A DNA stretch of 64,000 bases, from assembly GCA_038210445.1 (NCBI GenBank), contig JBBQWQ010000004.1, positions 124,001 to 188,000 of the forward strand, read 5' to 3'. Of the stretch, positions 56,627-64,000 are shown piece by piece. Origin of the DNA: JABFRG01 sp038210445 (lineage in GTDB: Bacteria > Myxococcota_A > Polyangia > Polyangiales > Polyangiaceae). Every line of letters begins with the position of its first letter. Positions within the stretch are counted from its first letter, which is position 1. The notes beneath the pieces were generated by a model. The model was not told the origin of the DNA. It was given only the letters and a program-made list of their open reading frames with translations, and did no database searches. The position numbers were made by a program, and so were the translations under genes.

Positions 56627-59074
56627 ATGCGCTCCCCTTTCGCACCCTCCGCCGTCCGCTTCTGGCGCCGCTTTGCGCCACTCGCCTTCGTCGCCCTTCC
56701 GGTGGTTGCGTCGTGCGACTCCGCGGAGCCCTTTCCTCCGGTGGAGCTGGGGCCCACCGCGCGCCTCTCGCTCATCTCTGACGTCCCCGATTTCATGGAC
56801 GTTCCGTTCCCTTCGGACGTCTATCGAAGCAGCGCCGGAAAGGTCGGCTCGATTCCCGGCATGGACCGAGTGTTCGCCAAGAACGCCGCGATTTTCCAGC
56901 AAGAGCTGGCGACCATGAACGGCTACTCCCGGATCGCGCCCGCCATGTTCTTCGTCGACGACTCGTCGCAGCCGAAGACCGACGACGAGCCGGTGGCGGC
57001 CGTGCTCGACCCCGCGGTTCTGCCCAAGGACGAGGAGGCGTGCCAGAAGGAGACGTCCTCCGTGTACTTCCTCGACCTCGAGGCGCAGGACAGCAAGCTG
57101 GCGCGGCTTCCGTGCCGCGCGTCGATCCGCGACGACCGCCAGAAGAGCTCCACCACCCGCCCGGTGCTCGCGGTAGGGCCGGCCCGAGGCTTCGTCCTCG
57201 CCGAGGGCCATCGCTACGCTGCAGTGCTCACCAGCCGCTTGCGCGACGAAGGCGGCAGGCGCGTGATCCGCGGCCTCACGCTGCAACGCGTGGCGCGCGG
57301 CGTTCGCAACACGCCTTCGATGACGCTCTACGGCACCGCGCTCGAACGCGTGAACGCCCTCCTCGCCGACGTCCTCGGCACCGACGAGGTGGTGGCCATC
57401 GCGCCGTACACCACGCAGGCCACGACCCCCGAGCTCTTTCAGCTGCGCGACAAGCTTGTCGGCACCTCGCTCTCGCTGGCGTGGGACGCAGCGACGGTGC
57501 AGCCCATGGGGAACGCGCGCTTCGCTCCGAAGACCGGGGGCGTCCTGCCGTCCGGCTTCACGGCCTCGCTCGACGAGTGGCTGGGCGTCGCCGACAAGAA
57601 GCTCCCGGACGGCACCGACGATCCCGACGCCAACGTTGCGGTTCGCGCGCACGACCAGATCGCCGCCTTCGGCACCGCGGTGTTTCAGCCCCCGAACTAC
57701 CTGACCCGCGCCGACGGCGGCTACGACAACCTCGCGCATGCCCACTTCGCGCGCGACGCCGCCGGCGCCGCCGTTCCCGACGCCGCACGCCCCACCAACA
57801 AGGTCTGGGTCTCCATCGCCGTCCCCAAGAAGCCCATGCCCGCCGCCGGCTATCCGGTGGTCATCGTGCAGCATGGTCTCGGGTCCGGGCGGCACTACCT
57901 CTTGTCGCTCGCCAACACCTTCGCCAAGCAGGGCTTCGTGTCGGTGGCCATCGACAGCGTCACCTTCGGCGCGCGCGCCGCCGACCCCAAATTCCAGGTC
58001 GATCAGGGCACCGACTTCGGCAACGCCACCTACCAGGGGCCCGACGGCATCGCCGACGGCCTGAATGGTGAGCGCAACGGCCCCGTGGATCTCTTCGGCT
58101 CCCTGAAGAACATCGGCGCCCTGCGCGACCAGATGCGGCAGGCGGCGCTCGACACGGCGGCGGTGGTGCAGTTGCTCTCGTCGGACCCCGACCTCTCGCC
58201 GCTCGCCACCGGCGCCGGAACGCCGCGCATCGATCAGGGGCGCATCGCCTACATCGGCGATTCTCTCGGCGGCATCCAGGGCGCGCTCGCCGCCGCCATC
58301 GAGCCTCGGGTCAAGGCCTGGTTCCTGAACGTGGCCGGCGGCGGCATCTTCACCGAGATTGGCTCTCACGGCCCGGCCATCAACGCGCAGCTTCTCGTCG
58401 GCGCCATCGCCAACTTCGGCTTCCGCGGCGGCCGCTTCGACGAAGCGCATCCCTTCACGGTGATCGGTCAAACCGTGGCCGAGGCCGGCGATCCGCTGGC
58501 ATATGCACACTACATGCAACGAGCTGCGCCACCGAACGGCGCACCGCTGGTGCGTCGAAACGTGATCATCACCGAGGTCATCTACGACGAGCTGGTGGCC
58601 AACGAAGGCGGCGAGGCCCTCGCGCGCGCCATCGGCGCCGGCCTCGCCAAGCCCAACGTCGGCTCCAATGCCGATATCATCGACGCAAAGAACCCCAAGC
58701 TCGGTGCGGGCAAGGTGCCGCTCACCGAGGCCGACCCCGGTCCCGACGGCATTCGCGACTTCCCCTTCAAGGGCTCTACCGCGGTGCTGGTGCAAGTGGC
58801 GCCCGGTCAGCACGGGTCCGACCTCACGCAGAGCAGTGCCAAGCGAAACTTCGGCATCCCGTACTTCGCGAGCGGCGCCGATTTCTCGCTCAACAACCTC
58901 TCGGTGCCGTGTCCCTATCGCGAAATGCAGGCCATGGCCCTACAGTTCATGCAAGACGCCTTCGACGGCGTCTCGCCGCGCGTATCCGGCTTTCCTGCGC
59001 CGGTTCGCGACTTCGACAACGATGGCACGCCCGATGCCACCGACCCGAAGGTCAACGATCAAAACGTGAGGTGA
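56627..59074 (+). CDS. Secreted alpha/beta-hydrolase lipoprotein
   Basis: An 815-residue protein with a signal peptide and lipobox VVASC. The N-terminal part (DVPFPSDVYRSSAGK, ATMNGYSRIAPAMFFVDD) is a beta domain found ahead of virulence-factor-type lipases. An alpha/beta hydrolase follows with HGLGSGRHYLLSLANTFAKQGFVSVAID and nucleophile elbow GDSLGGIQGALAAA (GxSxG), and a catalytic His candidate in QVAPGQHGSDL. A C-terminal DFDNDGTPDATDP is a calcium-loop motif. Expected: extracellular lipase or esterase. Its TGA overlaps the next gene's GTG. Confidence 0.82.
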   Translation: MRSPFAPSAVRFWRRFAPLAFVALPVVASCDSAEPFPPVELGPTARLSLISDVPDFMDVPFPSDVYRSSAGKVGSIPGMDRVFAKNAAIFQQELATMNGYSRIAPAMFFVDDSSQPKTDDEPVAAVLDPAVLPKDEEACQKETSSVYFLDLEAQDSKLARLPCRASIRDDRQKSSTTRPVLAVGPARGFVLAEGHRYAAVLTSRLRDEGGRRVIRGLTLQRVARGVRNTPSMTLYGTALERVNALLADVLGTDEVVAIAPYTTQATTPELFQLRDKLVGTSLSLAWDAATVQPMGNARFAPKTGGVLPSGFTASLDEWLGVADKKLPDGTDDPDANVAVRAHDQIAAFGTAVFQPPNYLTRADGGYDNLAHAHFARDAAGAAVPDAARPTNKVWVSIAVPKKPMPAAGYPVVIVQHGLGSGRHYLLSLANTFAKQGFVSVAIDSVTFGARAADPKFQVDQGTDFGNATYQGPDGIADGLNGERNGPVDLFGSLKNIGALRDQMRQAALDTAAVVQLLSSDPDLSPLATGAGTPRIDQGRIAYIGDSLGGIQGALAAAIEPRVKAWFLNVAGGGIFTEIGSHGPAINAQLLVGAIANFGFRGGRFDEAHPFTVIGQTVAEAGDPLAYAHYMQRAAPPNGAPLVRRNVIITEVIYDELVANEGGEALARAIGAGLAKPNVGSNADIIDAKNPKLGAGKVPLTEADPGPDGIRDFPFKGSTAVLVQVAPGQHGSDLTQSSAKRNFGIPYFASGADFSLNNLSVPCPYREMQAMALQFMQDAFDGVSPRVSGFPAPVRDFDNDGTPDATDPKVNDQNVR

Positions 59075-60042
59075 GCGGGTGGCCGCTCCTGGGTGCGCTC
59101 GCTACACTCGAGGAGTTGGTCGCCGTCTCGTTTCCCCTCTCCTTCGAACAGGCACGCGCGTCCACCCGCTCGTCGACCTTGGCGCGACGTCGCGCGTGGC
59201 TCCTGGTGGGCGCGGCCGCGCTCCTCGCGCTCGTCTTCGATGGCGTCCCCTTCGTGCTCGGCGCCTCGGTCGCGATACGGCTGGGAGCGGCGCTGGCGAG
59301 TGTGGCGGCGCTGAGCGTCCTGGTGGGCTTCGCGCTCTCGCTCCGGGCGCGCGAGCGAGGCCTTCTCACCGTCGACGACCGCGGCGTGTCGCGTGCCGAC
59401 CCGGGCGGCGCGTCGCGGCGTATCCTCTCCTTCGACGAGCCGTTCGGCGTCGCGGTCATGCTCGGCGAGAGCGGCACCGCCGCATGGCTCGGCCTCAGCA
59501 CCGGCGACCGTACCAGTCTCCTCAAGGTGGGCCTCTCCACCAAGAAGCACGGCGTGGCGGCGGGCGGCACGCTCTCCATCGTCTCCCGCGCCATCTGCAC
59601 CGTGCCCGACTCCTTCGACGGCGCAGCGCCGCTCCTCGACGAAGCCTCTGCCGCGCGCTTCCTCGCGCTGCTCGAGGAACGCTCCACGACCGCCTTCGGC
59701 CGCCTGCTCCTCACCGGCACCGCGGGTGAGCGCATCGTGCTCGACGGCGACACGCTACATGTGCAAGATGCACGCATTCGCCTGGACGGTCCCTTCGAGT
59801 GCACCACCTTTGCGTTCTACGAGCGCATCGGTCGCGTCGACGGCATCTACGAGGCCACCTGGATCAAGCAGGGCAGCCAGGAGGTGGTGCTGGTGTCGTC
59901 GGTGGGCGGCGAAGGGGGCAGCCCCATCAAGAGCCCGCCACCGGTCGCGCTTCGCCACGCCGTCGACCGCGCCTTCTTTCCGCCCCTTCGCTCCGTGCTC
60001 GACGCCCGGCAAACACCGCGCGCGGCCACCCGTCCTTCGTGA
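59071..60042 (+). CDS. Membrane protein of unknown function
   Basis: A 323-residue protein. GTG 59071 overlaps the upstream stop (GTGA), though a later start is possible. After a short N-terminal part, two hydrophobic helices (RAWLLVGAAALLALVFDGVPFVLGASVA and LGAALASVAALSVLVGFALSL) precede a soluble, beta-rich cytoplasmic or periplasmic domain (VSRADPGGASRRILSFDEPFGVAVMLGESGTAAW...). The palindrome copy at 59761-59773 lies in TLHVQDARIRLD. No family recognised. Confidence 0.7.
   Translation: MSGWPLLGALATLEELVAVSFPLSFEQARASTRSSTLARRRAWLLVGAAALLALVFDGVPFVLGASVAIRLGAALASVAALSVLVGFALSLRARERGLLTVDDRGVSRADPGGASRRILSFDEPFGVAVMLGESGTAAWLGLSTGDRTSLLKVGLSTKKHGVAAGGTLSIVSRAICTVPDSFDGAAPLLDEASAARFLALLEERSTTAFGRLLLTGTAGERIVLDGDTLHVQDARIRLDGPFECTTFAFYERIGRVDGIYEATWIKQGSQEVVLVSSVGGEGGSPIKSPPPVALRHAVDRAFFPPLRSVLDARQTPRAATRPS
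59761..59773. repeat. Dispersed palindrome GTGYA-N3-TGCAC, site 10
   Basis: The plus strand reads GTGCA-AGA-TGCAC, with perfect arms. In the membrane protein gene it gives codons CTA CAT GTG CAA GAT GCA CGC for Leu-His-Val-Gln-Asp-Ala-Arg; CTA, CAT, CAA, GAT and GCA are A/T-ending. Confidence 0.8.
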
Positions 60043-60114
60043 AGCACAGTTGACGCCGCTCGGCGCGGCCTTCGGCGTTCGCCGCCGCGGAAAGAACGTG
60101 GTAGACCCGCCGCC

Positions 60115-62148
60115 ATGTCGCTCCCGAAGCGCCCGTTCTATGTAACGACCCCCATCTACTACGTGAACGACGTGCCCCACCTGGGCCACGCGTACACCTC
60201 CACGGTGGCCGACGCCCTGCGGCGCTTTCACCTGCTGCGCGGCCGCGACGCGCGCATGCTCACCGGCACCGACGAGCACGGCCTCAAGATCGACCGCGCC
60301 GCCAAGGAGCAAGGCACCACCCCGCAGGCGTTCACCGACGCCGTGAGCCAGCGCTTCCGCGACGCATGGCCCAAGCTCAACATCCAGGCCGACGACTTCA
60401 TTCGTACCACCGAGCCCCGTCACATCGAGTTCGTGCAGTCGTTGTGGAAGGTCATCGCCGACAAGGGCTTCCTTTACAAGGGCGCCTACGAGGCCTGGTA
60501 CTGCGTGGGCTGCGAGACCTTCAAGACCGAGAAGGATCTGCTCCCCGGCAACCTCTGCGAGATCCACAAGAAGCCGGTGGAGCGCGTAAAGGAGGAGACC
60601 TACTTCTTCAAGCTCTCGGCCTTCCAGGACCGCCTGCTCGCCTTCTACGAGGCGCACCCGGGCTTCATTCGCCCGGAGACGCGGAAGAACGAGGTGGTCA
60701 GCTTCGTCAAATCCGGTCTCGATGACCTGAGCGTCTCGCGTACCAGCTTCTCCTGGGGCATTCCCGTCCCCGGCGACGACAAGCACGTCATGTTCGTGTG
60801 GTTCGACGCCCTCGCCAACTATCGCTCGGCTCTCGAGGGAAACGACGCCCACGGCAAGCCACTGCGCCGCTACTGGGGGCCAGAGGGCGAGGTCATTCAT
60901 CTGGTGGGCAAGGACATCTTGCGCTTCCACGCGGTGTACTGGCCGGCCTTCCTGATGGCTGCAGGATACACCGACGCCGAGCTCCCCGAAGCGGTACACG
61001 CCCACGGGTTTCTCACCATCGACGGCGAGAAGATGTCGAAGACCACCGGCAATGTGGTCGACCCCTTGCGCGTGGCCGAGGAGTTCGGCGCCGACGTGCT
61101 CCGCTACTACCTCTTGCGCGCCGTCTCCTTCGGCCAAGATGGCGACTTCGACCACGCTGGCTTCATCGAGCGCTACAACGCCGACCTGGGCAAGAACCTG
61201 GGCAACCTGGTGCAGCGCACCGTCGGCATGTGTGCAAAATACACGAACCTCACCGTGCCCGACGCCGGAGTGTACACCGCGCTCGAGACCGACTTGGTGG
61301 CTGGCGTGCAGCGGGAGCTGCAAAAGGCCGCCGACGCCTGGACCGCCATCGAACCCCACGCCGCCCTCGAGGCGACCATGGCCGCCTCCAGCCTGGCCAA
61401 CACCTACGTCGACCGCGCGGCGCCCTGGGGCGCCTTCAAAGAAGGTGATCTGGCCCGGGTGGGGACGATTCTCCACGCACTTCTCGACGTCGTGGCCCGG
61501 CTCTCCATCGCCATCTACCCGGCCATGCCCGACAAGAGCGATCGCGTGCGCGCGCAGCTCGGCCTTTCGCCCATCGCGGCGCTGCTCGACCACGACGCCT
61601 GGCCGCTTGGCGCCACCGAGCTCACTGTCGGCGCGGCGCTGCCGCCCGGCACGCCCCTCTTTCCCATGTACGACAAAGAACAGACAGAGCTGCTCCTCGC
61701 CAAGCTCCGTCCCGCGAAAGTCCCCGCCATGACCGATACGCCCGCCGTTCCCGCCGCAGCGCCCGCCGTTCCCGCCGCAGCGCCCGCCGTTCCTGCCGCA
61801 GCGCCCGAAGCGCCGCCCGCGCCGATCACCTACGAGCAGTTCTCCGCGGTCGACCTGCGCGTCGGCCTGGTGATCACGTGCGAGAAGGTCCCGAAGAAGG
61901 ACAGGCTCCTCAAGCTCCAGGTAGACCTGGGCGAGCCAGAGCCGCGCACCATCATCGCCGGCCTCGCCCAAACCTTCACGCCAGAAACCCTGGTGGGCCG
62001 CCGCGTGGTGGTCGTGGCCAACCTCGCCCCGCGCGACTTCGGCAAGGGCCTCGTCTCGCACGGCATGCTCCTCGCGTCCGGTCCTTCGGAGGCGCTCCAC
62101 CTCGCCTCCATCGACGAGGTCGTCGCCCCCGGCTCCAAGCTCAAGTAG
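60115..62148 (+). CDS. metG: Methionyl-tRNA synthetase with C-terminal tRNA-binding domain
   Basis: A 677-residue class I synthetase. HIGH-type motif PHLGH at 21-25, KMSKT in DGEKMSKTTGN near 302-310, and a one-knuckle zinc site CVGC...CEIH (residues ~126-147), as in the Thermus type. A linker of VPAAAPA repeats leads to a C-terminal OB-fold tRNA-binding domain (VDLRVGLVITCEKVPKKDRLLKLQVD) like EMAP-II/Trbp111. The conserved CAKYTN segment is encoded over one copy of the dispersed palindrome. Convergent with the phosphorylase gene, stops one base apart. Confidence 0.96.
   Translation: MSLPKRPFYVTTPIYYVNDVPHLGHAYTSTVADALRRFHLLRGRDARMLTGTDEHGLKIDRAAKEQGTTPQAFTDAVSQRFRDAWPKLNIQADDFIRTTEPRHIEFVQSLWKVIADKGFLYKGAYEAWYCVGCETFKTEKDLLPGNLCEIHKKPVERVKEETYFFKLSAFQDRLLAFYEAHPGFIRPETRKNEVVSFVKSGLDDLSVSRTSFSWGIPVPGDDKHVMFVWFDALANYRSALEGNDAHGKPLRRYWGPEGEVIHLVGKDILRFHAVYWPAFLMAAGYTDAELPEAVHAHGFLTIDGEKMSKTTGNVVDPLRVAEEFGADVLRYYLLRAVSFGQDGDFDHAGFIERYNADLGKNLGNLVQRTVGMCAKYTNLTVPDAGVYTALETDLVAGVQRELQKAADAWTAIEPHAALEATMAASSLANTYVDRAAPWGAFKEGDLARVGTILHALLDVVARLSIAIYPAMPDKSDRVRAQLGLSPIAALLDHDAWPLGATELTVGAALPPGTPLFPMYDKEQTELLLAKLRPAKVPAMTDTPAVPAAAPAVPAAAPAVPAAAPEAPPAPITYEQFSAVDLRVGLVITCEKVPKKDRLLKLQVDLGEPEPRTIIAGLAQTFTPETLVGRRVVVVANLAPRDFGKGLVSHGMLLASGPSEALHLASIDEVVAPGSKLK
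61232..61244. repeat. Dispersed palindrome GTGYA-N3-TGCAC, site 11
   Basis: The plus strand reads GTGCA-AAA-TACAC. In metG the codons are TGT GCA AAA TAC ACG for Cys-Ala-Lys-Tyr-Thr; TGT, GCA and AAA are consecutive A/T-ending choices in a gene that normally uses TGC, GCC and AAG. Confidence 0.8.
61740..61802 (+). repeat. 21-bp tandem repeat in metG encoding the linker
   Basis: Three copies of a 21-bp unit (61740-61760, 61761-61781, 61782-61802), the third with one base change, encode three VPAAAPA heptads of the flexible linker between the synthetase body and the C-terminal tRNA-binding domain. Copy number probably varies between strains. Confidence 0.8.
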
Positions 62149-62149
62149 C

Positions 62150-63463
<1,314 letters not shown>

Positions 63464-63543
63464 AGCCGGGGAACCCTACCAAACGCCCGCCGCGCTGGCG
63501 ATTTTACGGCGATTTCTCGGGTCCATGGCTCTACACTGGCGGC

Positions 63544-64000
63544 GTGCGTCTGGCGGCCCTCCTCATTCTCGTTGGCTTCTCCTTTCCGTTGGGGTGCGAC
63601 AAACCAGGCGGCGGCGACCCTCCCTTACCCTCGTCTACCGCCGCGCCCGTTTCCACGCCCGCGGCCACGGCCACGGCCTCTGCGCTCCCGTCGGCCACGG
63701 CCACCGCCACCGCCAGCGCCAGCGCCACCGCCAGCGCGAGGGCGTCCGCTTCGCCGGTCCAGCGCGACGCCGGCGCCGCTGTCGCTCCCATGCCCACTGG
63801 CGACGGCGGGGCAGGGGTGCGTCCGCTGCAAACGTGGATGAAAGCGAACATGACCCCCGCGTTTGCCGCCAAAGATCTCGCTACCGTCGCCGATCTCCTC
63901 GACAAGGTGGCCGCGGCCCCGCCCCCCAAATACACGCGCTGGGCGAGCATCGCCAAAGACGGCGCCACTGCGGCCCGCGCCGGCGACTACAACGCCACCA
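63544..64000 (+). CDS. Lipoprotein, C-terminal part outside the window
   Basis: The frame opens at GTG 63544 and runs off the window. A signal peptide with lipobox FPLGC (LILVGFSFPLGCDKPGG) is followed by a long Ala/Thr/Ser/Pro spacer (ATATASALPS..., about residues 38-70) and then RDAGAAVAPMPTGD and a helical domain (WMKANMTPAFAAKDLATVADLLDKVA). Function unknown. Confidence 0.7.
   Translation, partial: MRLAALLILVGFSFPLGCDKPGGGDPPLPSSTAAPVSTPAATATASALPSATATATASASATASARASASPVQRDAGAAVAPMPTGDGGAGVRPLQTWMKANMTPAFAAKDLATVADLLDKVAAAPPPKYTRWASIAKDGATAARAGDYNAT
63660..63745 (+). repeat. GC-rich low-complexity repeat encoding an Ala/Thr/Ser linker
   Basis: Imperfect 6-bp units of GCCACC/GCCAGC/GCCACG type encode alternating Ala-Thr and Ala-Ser residues in the lipoprotein linker. 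The repetitive DNA is prone to slippage. Confidence 0.65.

Noticed and set aside
56573..58813. 746-residue reverse reading frame opposite the alpha/beta-hydrolase gene
   Set aside because: The plus-strand gene has a signal peptide, GxSxG motif and conserved blocks; the reverse frame has none.
4450..60971. One- and two-mismatch copies of the dispersed palindrome (for example 4450, 7556, 16197, 27457, 51661, 53483, 58503, 60959)
   Set aside because: My rough estimate is that about four one-mismatch copies are expected by chance in 64 kb, close to what I see, so they were not listed as sites.
61740..61802. Possible mobile or regulatory repeat in metG
   Set aside because: It is in frame and encodes a linker; it is a minisatellite, not an element.
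59755..62100. 781-residue reverse reading frame opposite metG
   Set aside because: metG is unambiguous, so this is a shadow; it also runs through the VPAAAPA repeat as Gly/Arg-rich sequence.

Overview
The window looks like chromosomal DNA of a high-GC member of the Myxococcota, most likely Polyangia/Sorangiineae-like; this is inferred from gene content and style, not from a marker gene. Supporting signs are a base composition near two thirds G+C, many secreted lipoproteins with Asp/Ala/Gly/Ser-rich linkers after the lipobox, an IgGFc-binding-type lipoprotein, a formylglycine-generating-enzyme-like lipoprotein, a subtilase ending in a MYXO-CTERM-like tail, and dense ATGA/GTGA stop-start overlaps. 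I saw no rRNA, tRNA, CRISPR array, insertion sequence or prophage.

Layout. 1-7 kb: lipoproteins, a sphingosine-1-phosphate-lyase-like PLP enzyme, a TetR regulator divergent from an acyl-CoA carboxylase beta subunit, and an acyl-CoA dehydrogenase-like protein. 7-11 kb: an AEC-type permease, then a compositionally softer pair (DUF6311-like membrane protein and SAM methyltransferase). 11-17 kb: an M16 protease pair (one catalytic, one lacking the zinc motif), a very Cys-rich lipoprotein and other lipoproteins. 17-23 kb: the three-gene proton-translocating transhydrogenase (pntAA-pntAB-pntB) and a secreted subtilase. 23-30 kb: an HTH regulator, a sirtuin, a UDP-galactopyranose-mutase-like flavoprotein, an acyltransferase, a V4R-like protein and miaA. 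30-38 kb: mutL, HEAT-repeat and beta-propeller secreted proteins, a YkgJ-type Cys cluster protein, a quinone oxidoreductase and a rhomboid-like membrane protein. 38.5-44 kb: a divergent cluster of c-type-cytochrome-like lipoproteins around a DUF4266/DUF3570 outer-membrane module. 44-51 kb: a response regulator, FGE-like and IgGFc-binding-like lipoproteins, a histidine kinase/response regulator pair and a VWA lipoprotein. 51-64 kb: aroE, xseA, biotin carboxylase, a repeat-rich convergent intergenic region, an alpha/beta-hydrolase lipoprotein, metG, a pyrimidine-nucleoside phosphorylase and a partial lipoprotein.

The most striking signal is not a gene. A 13-bp interrupted palindrome, GTGYA-N3-TGCAC read on either strand, occurs exactly 11 times from 1.7 to 61.2 kb. 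Ten copies lie in or touch genes of unrelated function, and one is intergenic. Inside genes the copies are built from A/T-ending synonymous codons that break the otherwise strong G/C-third-position preference, including within the conserved C-terminal motif of MiaA. With base frequencies of about 0.34 for G and C and 0.16 for A and T, my hand estimate is roughly 0.1-0.2 copies expected by chance. The architecture (13 bp, 5+3+5, GTG...CAC) resembles the matS site of enterobacterial MatP but has different arms. I propose a dispersed chromosome-organising or nucleoid-protein site. The second interesting unit is the 38.6-44 kb cluster, where three lipoproteins carry CX4CH in place of CXXCH next to a TPR/PEGA-like/DUF3570 fusion.
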